A program made the translations under genes and the position numbers. The notes under the pieces are model-generated. The model saw nothing but the letters and a program-made list of their open reading frames with translations. It had not been told where the DNA came from and searched no databases. A DNA stretch of 64,000 nt from positions 124,001 to 188,000 of the forward strand of contig NZ_JACSCH020000011.1 of assembly GCF_014451325.2 (NCBI RefSeq), given 5' to 3'. Origin of the DNA: Streptomyces sp. CB02980 (GTDB lineage: Bacteria > Actinomycetota > Actinomycetes > Streptomycetales > Streptomycetaceae). Of this stretch, positions 33,939 through 42,121 are shown piece after piece. Numbering within the stretch: position 1 is the first letter of the stretch; each line of letters opens with the position of its first letter.

Positions 33939-33979
33939 CAGGGGTACCCCTGCGCGATGTCGGACGGGATGGATAGGGT
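33939..33979 (+). promoter_or_regulatory. Palindrome CAGGGGTACCCCTG with -10 TAGGGT
   Basis: A perfect 14-bp palindrome (33939-33952) sits near the -35 position of TAGGGT (33974-33979), 8 nt before the PP2C ATG, within the divergent acetyltransferase/PP2C interval. Operator role inferred. Confidence 0.5.
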
Positions 33980-33987
33980 CCAGGCCA

Positions 33988-35133
33988 ATGGGACACCGCG
34001 CCGGAGTGAAGACGTACGCGGCCCGGATGCGCCGACGCGCCCGCCGGGCCCGCATCGCGCTGCGCAGATCCGGTGTCGACTACTTCCGCGGGGACGGCTC
34101 CGACTGGCTCGCCTTCGCCGGACTCCTGCTGACGATTCCGGCCATCGCCTTCGGAACGCTCCTCGACCCGGTCTGGTGCGCACCCGCCGCCCTCGTGCTG
34201 CCGATCGTGGCCGGCGGACTGCTGCTGCGCCCCGCGAGCCTGCTCGGTCTGTACGCGGCCGCCGCCGGCGCCCTCATCGTCGAGTCCATCGTCCTCGGCC
34301 CGTACACCCAGGGCCCCGCGCGCGTGACCCCCGGCACCGTCCTGGTCGTCGCCGCCTGCGGACTCTTCGGACTGCTCATCGCCCAGTTCAGGGCCCGGGT
34401 CGGGGTGCCCTGGCGGCGCGGCGGCACCATGCTCTTCGACCTGCGCGAGCGCATCCGCGTCCAGAGCGCCCTGCCGCGCCTCCCGCAGGGCTGGCACCGC
34501 GAGATGGCCCTGCGCCCGGCCGGCGGCCAGTCGTTCTCCGGCGACTTCGTCGTCGCCGCCCGCACCCACGGCGGCCGGACCCTGGAGGTCGTCCTCACCG
34601 ACGTCTCCGGCAAGGGCATGGACGCGGCCTCCCGTTCCCTGCTGCTCTCCGGCGCCTTCGGCGGACTCCTCGGCTCGCTCCCGCCGCACGGCTTCCTGCC
34701 CGCGGCCAACGGCTATCTGCTCCGCCAGAACTGGGACGAGGGCTTCGCCACCTCCATCCACCTCGTCCTGGACCTGGAGTCCGGCGACTACGAGCTCTTC
34801 TCCGCCGGCCACCTGCCCGCCCTCCAGCTGCACGCGGGCAACGGGCGGTGGGAGGAGAAGGCCGCCGACGGGCCGCTGCTCGGCGTCTACGACGGCGCCG
34901 AGTTCCACCCGGACAAGGGATCCCTGCGCCCCGGCGACGTCCTCATGCTCTTCACCGACGGCCTCGTCGAGGCCGCCGACCGGGACATCGCCGAGGGCAT
35001 CGACCGCCTCACCGGCGAGGCCGACCGCTGTGTCGTGGAAGGCTTCGACGGCGTCGCCTGGGACCTGATCGAGGCCGTCGCCAAGGACGTCAACGACGAC
35101 CGGGCCCTGCTGCTGATCTCCCGCCGCGCCTGA
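33988..35133 (+). CDS. Membrane-anchored PP2C/SpoIIE-type serine phosphatase
   Basis: 381 residues. A basic N-terminus (RMRRRARRARIALRR) is followed by three to four membrane helices (about 35-130) and a cytosolic SpoIIE phosphatase domain (about 165-380). The metal-binding Asp residues are in SGDFVVA, TDVSGKG, FTDGLVEAAD and NDDRALLL. Such enzymes dephosphorylate anti-sigma-factor antagonists. No sigma, anti-sigma or antagonist gene is adjacent, so the target is elsewhere. ATG 33988 with a near -10 box; a small membrane protein follows. Confidence 0.9.
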   Translation: MGHRAGVKTYAARMRRRARRARIALRRSGVDYFRGDGSDWLAFAGLLLTIPAIAFGTLLDPVWCAPAALVLPIVAGGLLLRPASLLGLYAAAAGALIVESIVLGPYTQGPARVTPGTVLVVAACGLFGLLIAQFRARVGVPWRRGGTMLFDLRERIRVQSALPRLPQGWHREMALRPAGGQSFSGDFVVAARTHGGRTLEVVLTDVSGKGMDAASRSLLLSGAFGGLLGSLPPHGFLPAANGYLLRQNWDEGFATSIHLVLDLESGDYELFSAGHLPALQLHAGNGRWEEKAADGPLLGVYDGAEFHPDKGSLRPGDVLMLFTDGLVEAADRDIAEGIDRLTGEADRCVVEGFDGVAWDLIEAVAKDVNDDRALLLISRRA

Positions 35134-35289
35134 CCCGCGTCCGCCGCGGCGACGTGATCTCGTCCACGACGATTCGTCACCGGGCAGCGGGGGCAGGGGG
35201 GTTGGTGGCACGATGGAGACAGCGGGGGGTGTTCCGGGACACGGGCTCCCTGGTGGGCAAGGCGGGACCGACCGAGGGTGTGATCAGTT

Positions 35290-35484
35290 GTGGCCATTTC
35301 ACTGTCTGTGGTGTTGCTGTTGGCAATCATCCTGGTGGTGCTGATCCGCGGGGGGAACCTCAAGGGCGGCCCGGCCGTGGTCGCGGTCCTCTTCGGCTTC
35401 TTCCTCGCCTCCACCGGCATGGCCGACGACATCCAGCGCTTCCTGGACTCGATAACGCAGACGGTCGCCTCGATAAAGTTCTGA
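35290..35484 (+). CDS. Small two-helix membrane protein, 64 aa
   Basis: GTG 35290 after GAGGGTG. Two membrane helices (about 3-19 and 27-45) are separated by RGGNLKGG, and the C-terminus is an amphipathic FLDSITQTVASIKF. I recall similar small proteins in other Streptomyces but know of no function. It follows the PP2C phosphatase by 156 bp on the same strand and may or may not share its transcript. Confidence 0.75.
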   Translation: MAISLSVVLLLAIILVVLIRGGNLKGGPAVVAVLFGFFLASTGMADDIQRFLDSITQTVASIKF

Positions 35485-35515
35485 GGCGGACCCCGGGAAA
35501 GCTCCGAGGCGACTC

Positions 35516-35938
35516 TCAGGTCGCGGCCGGCGCGGCCGCCGCGGAGGGCGTCGCCGCCGCTCGCTTCGTCCGCCGGCCGCCACCGGAGGCCGACGCGGGC
35601 CCGGCCGCCGCCTTGCGCGACGCCCGCTTCGCCGGTGTGGCCGTCCTGGTCGACTTCGCCGCCGCGGTCTTCGCCGGCTCGGCCGGCTTCGCGGGCGCGC
35701 TCTTCCGGGCGCGGCCCGTCGGCCACTTGAACTCGATCTCCAGCTCGATCTCCCCGTTCGACACCTCGAATTCCAGCTCGCAGCGGAGCTCGTCGGGGAT
35801 GCGCAGGCTCAGGGTCCCCGCCCCCAGCTCCAGCTCGGCCTCTCCGCCCTGGCGCAGGGCGGCGGCGAGCGCGGTCAGCTGATCCGCGGCCTCGGCGCGG
35901 GACAGCGAGCGCTTCTGCTCGAACTTCAGGTCCTTCAT
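35516..35938 (-). CDS. amphi-Trp domain protein with Lys/Ala-rich tail
   Basis: 140 residues. Residues 1-72 match the amphi-Trp domain: KFEQKRSLSRAEAADQL, EAELELGAGTLSLRIPD, and IELEIEFKW. From residue 75 on it is a low-complexity basic tail of Ala, Lys, Pro, Thr (SAPAKPAEPAKTAAAKS, PAKRASRKAAAG), like linker-histone or HupS tails. This suggests nucleic-acid binding, though the domain function is unknown. ATG 35938. It is convergent with the small membrane protein. Confidence 0.82.
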   Translation of the reverse strand: MKDLKFEQKRSLSRAEAADQLTALAAALRQGGEAELELGAGTLSLRIPDELRCELEFEVSNGEIELEIEFKWPTGRARKSAPAKPAEPAKTAAAKSTRTATPAKRASRKAAAGPASASGGGRRTKRAAATPSAAAAPAAT

Positions 35939-36042
35939 GGACGGCCTCCGGTGCGGAGAAGGACGGGATCGATCTCAGCCCAGTCTGCGGCCGTCCGCCC
36001 GACCCGGCATCTCGCACGAACGGGGGACACCCCGTGAAACGC

Positions 36043-36085
36043 CTCGGGGCCGGTCAGGAGAAGACAACTCCTGACCGGCCCCGAG
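36043..36085. terminator. Terminator of tRNA-Gly and amphi-Trp upstream region
   Basis: Perfect 18-bp stem CTCGGGGCCGGTCAGGAG / CTCCTGACCGGCCCCGAG with a 7-nt loop, just 3' of tRNA-Gly on the minus strand. Confidence 0.9.
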
Positions 36086-36089
36086 CACA

Positions 36090-36163
36090 TGGAGCGGGTG
36101 ACGGGAATCGAACCCGCGTAGCTAGTTTGGAAGACTAGTGCTCTACCATTGAGCTACACCCGC
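36090..36163 (-). tRNA. tRNA-Gly (anticodon TCC)
   Basis: On the minus strand the acceptor GCGGGTG pairs with CACCCGC, and CCA is encoded. The anticodon loop CTTCCAA is flanked by CTAGT/ACTAG, giving anticodon TCC. The T-arm is GCGGGTTCGATTCCCGT. All four arms fold. Confidence 0.96.
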
Positions 36164-36295
36164 ACAGCATCGCGCCGCAGGTCACGAGGACCGCGGCACG
36201 AAGAGCATGGTAGCGGTTCGGGGGCCCTTCGCGCACACCCCGAAAACAGGGGGCGCCGTACAGTCCCCGTCCATGTACCCTACGTGTCGCACCGA

Positions 36296-36372
36296 CGGGG
36301 TGTGGCGCAGCTTGGTAGCGCGTCCGCTTTGGGAGCGGAAGGCCGTGGGTTCAAATCCCGCCACCCCGACCA
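36296..36372 (+). tRNA. tRNA-Pro (anticodon TGG)
   Basis: Acceptor CGGGGTG / CACCCCG with encoded CCA. Anticodon loop TTTGGGA between TCCGC and GCGGA gives TGG. T-arm GTGGGTTCAAATCCCGC. It is divergent from tRNA-Gly, 132 bp away. Confidence 0.96.
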
Positions 36373-36543
36373 TGACGATCACGCGCAAAGACCGCGCGCT
36401 CTTGATCACGTTGTGGGCGTCATCCCGCTTGCGGTTACTATGCAAGCTGCGTGCCCGTGTGTCTTTCTGACCGGGCCGACCCGCCGGAACCGCCACACGC
36501 GGCGCCGGTGGATTCCAGGAATCAGCCACAAGGAGACCGAACC

Positions 36544-37929
36544 GTGAAGAGCGCCGTGGAGACCCTGAACCCGACTCGGGTTCGGCTCACTGTCGAGGTG
36601 CCCTTCGAGGAGCTCAAGGACAGCCTCGACGCGGCGTACAAGAAGATCAACCAGCAGGTCACGGTCAAGGGCTTCCGTAAGGGCAAGATCCCGGCTCGCG
36701 TGATCGACCAGCGGTTCGGCCGCGGCGCCGTGCTGGAAGAGGCCGTCAACGACGCGCTCCCGAAGTTCTACACCGAGGCCGTCAACGAGGCCGAGGTCAA
36801 CCCGCTGGGCCAGCCCGAGGTCGACATCACCGAGCTGAAGGACGGCGAGCTGCTGGCCTTCACCGCCGAGGTCGACATCCGCCCGACGCTCGAGATCCCG
36901 GACTACTCCGGCATCGAGGTCACCGTCGACGCGGTCGAGGTCACCGACGAGGACGTCGAGAAGTCCGTGGAGCAGCTCCGCGAGCGCTTCGCCTCGACCT
37001 CCGCGGTCGAGCGCGCCGCCCAGGACGGCGACGTCGTCACCATCGACCTCGAAGCCAAGGTCGACGGCGAGGTCCTGCCCGACGGTGTCGCGAGCGACGT
37101 CTCGTACACCATCGGTTCGGGCGAGCTGCTCGAAGGCATCGACGAGGCCGTCAAGGGCCTGGAGGCCGGTGGCGAGGCCACCTTCACCTCGCAGCTGAAG
37201 GGCGGCTCCGCCGAGGGCAAGGACGCGGAGGTCACCGTCAAGGTCACCACCGTCTCCGCCCGTGAGCTCCCCGAGCTCGACGACGAGTTCGCGCAGATGG
37301 CGTCGGAGTTCGACACCCTCGACGAGCTCAAGGCCGACAGCCGCAAGCGCCTCGAGAACATGAAGCAGTTCGACCAGGCCACCCAGGCCCAGGAGCGCGT
37401 CCTCGACGAGCTCCTCAAGCTGGTCGAGGTCCCGATGCCCGAGAAGCTTCTCGAGGACGAGATCAACACCCGCAAGCACAACCTGGAGCACCACCAGCTC
37501 GGCCAGATGGGCCTCGACCTCGTGAAGTACCTGGAGATCCAGGGCAAGACCGAGGAAGAGTTCCTGGCCGAGACCAAGGAGCAGGCCGAGAAGGGCATCA
37601 AGACGCAGTTCATCCTCGATGAGCTCGTCAACAAGGAGAAGCTCGACGTCTCCCGCGAGGAGCTCACCGAGCACCTGTTCCGCCGTGCCGCCTCCTCCGG
37701 CATGAGCCCCGACCAGTTCGCCCAGGCCGTGGCCGAGGGTGGCCAGGTTCCGATGCTCGTCGGCGAGGTCGCCCGCGGCAAGGCCCTCGCGGTCGTCGTC
37801 GAGGCCGCCAAGGTCCTCGACAGCAACGGTGAGGTCGTCGACCTCTCCGACGACGAGGACGAGGTCGAGACCGCCGCCGAGGCCGTCGAGGCCGTCACCG
37901 GCGAGGCCGAGGTCTCCGAGGACAAGTAA
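36544..37929 (+). CDS. tig: Trigger factor, ribosome-associated chaperone and PPIase
   Basis: 461 residues. Binds ribosomal protein uL23 through the N-terminal signature GFRKGKIP (about 43-50). An FKBP-type PPIase domain (about 155-245) follows, then the long helical chaperone C-terminus. The tail is very acidic (DDEDEVETAAEAVEAV), usual in actinobacterial Tig. GTG 36544 follows AAGGAGA; the longer frame is leader sequence. It ends at a strong terminator; clpP1 has its own promoter. Confidence 0.97.
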   Translation: MKSAVETLNPTRVRLTVEVPFEELKDSLDAAYKKINQQVTVKGFRKGKIPARVIDQRFGRGAVLEEAVNDALPKFYTEAVNEAEVNPLGQPEVDITELKDGELLAFTAEVDIRPTLEIPDYSGIEVTVDAVEVTDEDVEKSVEQLRERFASTSAVERAAQDGDVVTIDLEAKVDGEVLPDGVASDVSYTIGSGELLEGIDEAVKGLEAGGEATFTSQLKGGSAEGKDAEVTVKVTTVSARELPELDDEFAQMASEFDTLDELKADSRKRLENMKQFDQATQAQERVLDELLKLVEVPMPEKLLEDEINTRKHNLEHHQLGQMGLDLVKYLEIQGKTEEEFLAETKEQAEKGIKTQFILDELVNKEKLDVSREELTEHLFRRAASSGMSPDQFAQAVAEGGQVPMLVGEVARGKALAVVVEAAKVLDSNGEVVDLSDDEDEVETAAEAVEAVTGEAEVSEDK

Positions 37930-37958
37930 GGGGCCCTCCGCCCCGCGCGGACCCCGCT

Positions 37959-37998
37959 CCACGGGCCCGTACGCACTCCAGTGCGTACGGGCCCGTGG
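37959..37998. terminator. Terminator of tig, 40-bp perfect palindrome
   Basis: Two 19-base arms (37959-37977 and 37980-37998) are fully complementary with two bases between them, giving a long GC-rich hairpin after tig. Confidence 0.85.
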
Positions 37999-38036
37999 AC
38001 GTACGAGGACCCGGCCATGCGCCCCCAACTACCTTG

Positions 38037-38050
38037 CGCTCCCAGCGAAC
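38037..38050 (-). promoter_or_regulatory. ClgR box upstream of clpP1
   Basis: On the minus strand GTTCGC-TGGGA-GCG fits exactly the ClgR consensus GTTCGC-N5-GCG reported for Streptomyces clp and lon promoters. It lies 120 bp before the clpP1 start. Confidence 0.75.
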
Positions 38051-38169
38051 AGTTCGGGAACCGGGATGGCGTTGTCCTACCTGCGCGTTAGGGTCCATGA
38101 AGAGAGGGCAGTGCCCTCGGTACGAGACGCTGAGACGGCCCTGGCCGTCGGAGACGAGCAGGTGGATAC

Positions 38170-38787
38170 GTGACGAATCTGAAGCCTTACGCCGCGGGTG
38201 AGCCGTCCATCGGTGGCGGCCTCGGCGACCATGTCTACAACCGGCTGCTCGGCGAGCGGATCATCTTCCTCGGCCAGCAGGTCGACGACGACATCGCCAA
38301 CAAGATCACCGCCCAGATGCTCCTCCTGGCCGCCGAGCCGGACAAGGACATCTACCTGTACATCAACAGCCCCGGCGGCTCGGTGACGGCCGGGATGGCG
38401 GTCTACGACACCATCCAGTTCATCCCGAACGACGTCGTCACCATCGGCATGGGCATGGCGGCCTCCATGGGCCAGTTCCTGCTCACCGCCGGCGCCCCCG
38501 GCAAGCGCTTCGCGCTGCCGAACACCGACATCCTGATGCACCAGGGCTCCGCCGGTATCGGCGGCACCGCCTCCGACATCAAGATCCAGGCCGAGTACCT
38601 GCTCCGCACGAAGAAGCGGATGGCCGAGATCACCGCGCAGCACTCCGGCCAGACCGTCGAGACGATCATCCGTGACGGTGACCGCGACCGCTGGTTCACC
38701 GCGGACGAGGCCAAGCAGTACGGCCTCATCGACGACATCATCACGCACGCCGCAGGTGTTCCGGGCGGCGGCGGCACGGGCGCCTGA
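38170..38787 (+). CDS. clpP1: ATP-dependent Clp protease proteolytic subunit 1
   Basis: 205 residues. Forms with ClpP2 the hetero-tetradecameric protease core used by ClpX and ClpC1. Catalytic Ser99 is in GMGMAASMG, His124 in ILMHQGS, and the Asp lies about residue 173. The C-terminus is GGGG-rich. GTG 38170. Upstream is a ClgR box, so it is induced with the Clp stress regulon. clpP2 follows by 60 bp and clpX after that, as in other Streptomyces. Confidence 0.97.
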   Translation: MTNLKPYAAGEPSIGGGLGDHVYNRLLGERIIFLGQQVDDDIANKITAQMLLLAAEPDKDIYLYINSPGGSVTAGMAVYDTIQFIPNDVVTIGMGMAASMGQFLLTAGAPGKRFALPNTDILMHQGSAGIGGTASDIKIQAEYLLRTKKRMAEITAQHSGQTVETIIRDGDRDRWFTADEAKQYGLIDDIITHAAGVPGGGGTGA

Positions 38788-38848
38788 GCCCGTCCGCCCG
38801 CCCAAGAGCCCCAGCCCACCGAACGCCACCAGGACGGTGAACACCCAG

Positions 38849-39511
38849 ATGCAGAACAACCTCTCCGCGAGCGGCCTCTACACCGGCGCGCCGATCGACA
38901 ACCGCTACGTCGTGCCGCGCTTCGTCGAGCGCACCTCGCAGGGCATCCGCGAGTACGACCCGTACGCCAAGCTCTTCGAAGAGCGCGTGATCTTCCTCGG
39001 CGTGCAGATCGACGACGCCTCGGCCAACGACGTCATGGCGCAGCTCCTGTGCCTGGAGTCGATGGACCCGGACCGCGACATCTCGATCTACATCAACAGC
39101 CCGGGCGGCTCCTTCACCGCCCTCACGGCGATCTACGACACCATGCAGTTCGTGAAGCCGGACATCCAGACGGTCTGCATGGGCCAGGCGGCCTCCGCCG
39201 CGGCCGTGCTGCTCGCCGCGGGCACCCCCGGCAAGCGGATGGCCCTGCCGAACGCCCGCGTGCTGATCCACCAGCCGTCCGGCGGCACCGGCCGTGAGCA
39301 GCTCTCCGACCTGGAGATCGCCGCCCGCGAGATCCTGCGGATGCGCAGCCAGCTCGAGGAGATGCTGGCCAAGCACTCCTCGACGCCGATCGAGAAGATC
39401 CGCGACGACATCGAGCGTGACAAGATCCTCACGGCCGAGGACGCCCTGGCGTACGGCCTGGTCGACCAGATCGTCTCGACCCGTAAGAGCACGGCCTCCG
39501 CGGAGCGCTGA
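38849..39511 (+). CDS. clpP2: ATP-dependent Clp protease proteolytic subunit 2
   Basis: 220 residues from ATG 38849; GTG 38837 would add four residues and cannot be excluded, as neither start has an ideally spaced ribosome site (AGGA at 38831). Catalytic Ser116 is in GQAASAA and His141 in LIHQPSGG. It has a longer N-terminus than ClpP1 and no Gly-rich tail. Probably co-transcribed with clpP1. Both subunits keep their catalytic Ser and His. Confidence 0.96.
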   Translation: MQNNLSASGLYTGAPIDNRYVVPRFVERTSQGIREYDPYAKLFEERVIFLGVQIDDASANDVMAQLLCLESMDPDRDISIYINSPGGSFTALTAIYDTMQFVKPDIQTVCMGQAASAAAVLLAAGTPGKRMALPNARVLIHQPSGGTGREQLSDLEIAAREILRMRSQLEEMLAKHSSTPIEKIRDDIERDKILTAEDALAYGLVDQIVSTRKSTASAER

Positions 39512-39667
39512 CGCCCGACCTTCCCGTGGCACGGTACGCGTGGCCGAATCGCGACCATGTGAACCGTGCCAAGGGGGGCCCGAACGGGGGGCCCGGCAAG
39601 GTACCGTCGAATATGAGGCACCAGGAGTCGCTGAACCAAGCGCTCCCAGGCGAAGGGGAAGCACCTC

Positions 39668-40951
<1,284 letters not shown>

Positions 40952-40965
40952 CGCCGAGAACGACG

Positions 40966-40998
40966 GAAGGGGGTCCCGCCCGAGGCGGGACCCCCTTC
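40966..40998. terminator. Bidirectional terminator after clpX
   Basis: Perfect 15-bp stem GAAGGGGGTCCCGCC / GGCGGGACCCCCTTC with a CGA loop, between convergent clpX and the proline-rich membrane gene. Confidence 0.9.
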
Positions 40999-41017
40999 GT
41001 CATGTCCGGCGAGCCGG

Positions 41018-41983
41018 TCAGAGCTTGACGCGGATCTCCTTGCGGAGCTTGGCGGAGGTCGCCGCGGCGTCCTCCATCGAGGTGCTCTTGCCGGCCATCA
41101 GGTCGGCGAGGTTCATGGGCATGACGTAGCCGAGCGTGCTGTGGTCGCTCCAGATGCAGACCGCCATGACGATCTCCTTGGGGCCGAGGCCGCCGGTTTC
41201 CGCTCCGGTGTCCGTCTTGGACTTGATCTCCTGGCACTTCAGGAGCGCTCCGTCGAGCCCCTCCGGCGTGAACTCCTTCGGGTCTCCGACCAGTTGGGTC
41301 TTGCCGTCCTTCTCCTTCGCGGCCTCGGCACGCATGTTCGCGAAGACGGCGTCGAGGGTCTTCTCCGGGTCGTCGATCTGGCCGTACGCGCCGCCGAACT
41401 GCAGGAGCTTGGAGCCGAGCGGGTTGGCGTCGTTCTTGACCTCCCACTGCGCGTTGACGCGCTGCGGGTTCTTCATGCCGAACTTCTCGGCGTCCTTGAC
41501 GAAGTCGTCGTCGCTGTTCTGGGAGCCGCTCTTGCCGGCGGCCTTCTTGTACTCGCCCAGCACCGTCTCCGGTGTCGTCAGCTTGTGCGGGCCGTCGTCC
41601 GCGACCGAGGCGCCGCCCCCGCCCAGCACGAAGTACGCGCCCACGCCGATCGCCGCGACCACCGCGACCGCGCCGATGATCCAGCCCGCCTTCGACTTCT
41701 TCGGGGCCGGCGGGTGGGGGACGTAGCCGCCCGGGCCCTGGGGGGCGCCGTACTGGGGCTGCTGCCCGTACGGGCCGGGCTGCTGGGGCTGCTGCTGCGG
41801 GTAGCCGTACGGCGGCTGCTGCGGCGGGACGCCCTGCGGGGCCTGCTGGGGGTAGCCGTAACCGGGCTGCGCGCCGTACGGTCCCGGCTGCTGCGGCTGC
41901 TGCCCGTACGGTCCCGGCTGCTGGCCGTAGGGCCCGGGCTGCTGCGGCTGCTGGCCGTACGGGCCCGGCTGGTTGTAGCTCAT
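41018..41983 (-). CDS. Proline/glutamine-rich single-pass membrane protein
   Basis: 321 residues. The N-terminal ~95 residues are a repeat of GPYGQQP/QQPGPYG, ending in PHPPAPKKSK. One transmembrane helix follows (about 100-122, WIIGAVAVVAAIGVGAYFVL). The remaining ~200 residues lie outside the membrane and have two Cys (LLKCQEIK and MAVCIWSD), likely a disulfide. This layout (disordered cytosolic domain, one helix, small extracellular domain) is common in actinobacteria and has no firm function. A perfect inverted repeat covers its promoter. Confidence 0.82.
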   Translation of the reverse strand: MSYNQPGPYGQQPQQPGPYGQQPGPYGQQPQQPGPYGAQPGYGYPQQAPQGVPPQQPPYGYPQQQPQQPGPYGQQPQYGAPQGPGGYVPHPPAPKKSKAGWIIGAVAVVAAIGVGAYFVLGGGGASVADDGPHKLTTPETVLGEYKKAAGKSGSQNSDDDFVKDAEKFGMKNPQRVNAQWEVKNDANPLGSKLLQFGGAYGQIDDPEKTLDAVFANMRAEAAKEKDGKTQLVGDPKEFTPEGLDGALLKCQEIKSKTDTGAETGGLGPKEIVMAVCIWSDHSTLGYVMPMNLADLMAGKSTSMEDAAATSAKLRKEIRVKL

Positions 41984-41999
41984 CGACAGGTTCCCCTCA

Positions 42000-42028
42000 C
42001 AGGATGTTTATGCCTACCGAACATCCTG
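42000..42028. promoter_or_regulatory. Inverted repeat CAGGATGTT-N11-AACATCCTG
   Basis: Perfect 9-bp arms, 17 bp before the proline-rich protein start. On the minus strand TAGGCAT in the spacer could be its -10, so the repeat brackets that promoter. No regulator recognised. Confidence 0.55.
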
Positions 42029-42109
42029 GCGGAACCGCCGGGGCGTAAGTGCGGCGGGGCCCACACCGTTACCGAACCAAAGCGTTTCAGGACAGCACCG
42101 CGACACCCC

Positions 42110-42115
42110 TAAACT
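42110..42115 (+). promoter_or_regulatory. -10 box TAAACT for leaderless valS
   Basis: TAAACT is followed by exactly six bases and then GTG 42122; no ribosome site is present. Confidence 0.6.
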
Positions 42116-42121
42116 GGCCCC

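Noticed and set aside
36090..36372. tRNA-Gly/tRNA-Pro as integration sites for a mobile element
   Set aside because: No integrase and no repeated tRNA 3' end were seen nearby.
36406..38028. 540-codon minus-strand frame over tig
   Set aside because: Antisense to trigger factor and composed of Leu/Asp/Gly repeats.
42029..42121. T-box leader for valS
   Set aside because: The start codon is 6 nt from a -10 box and no stem I or T-box sequence is visible.
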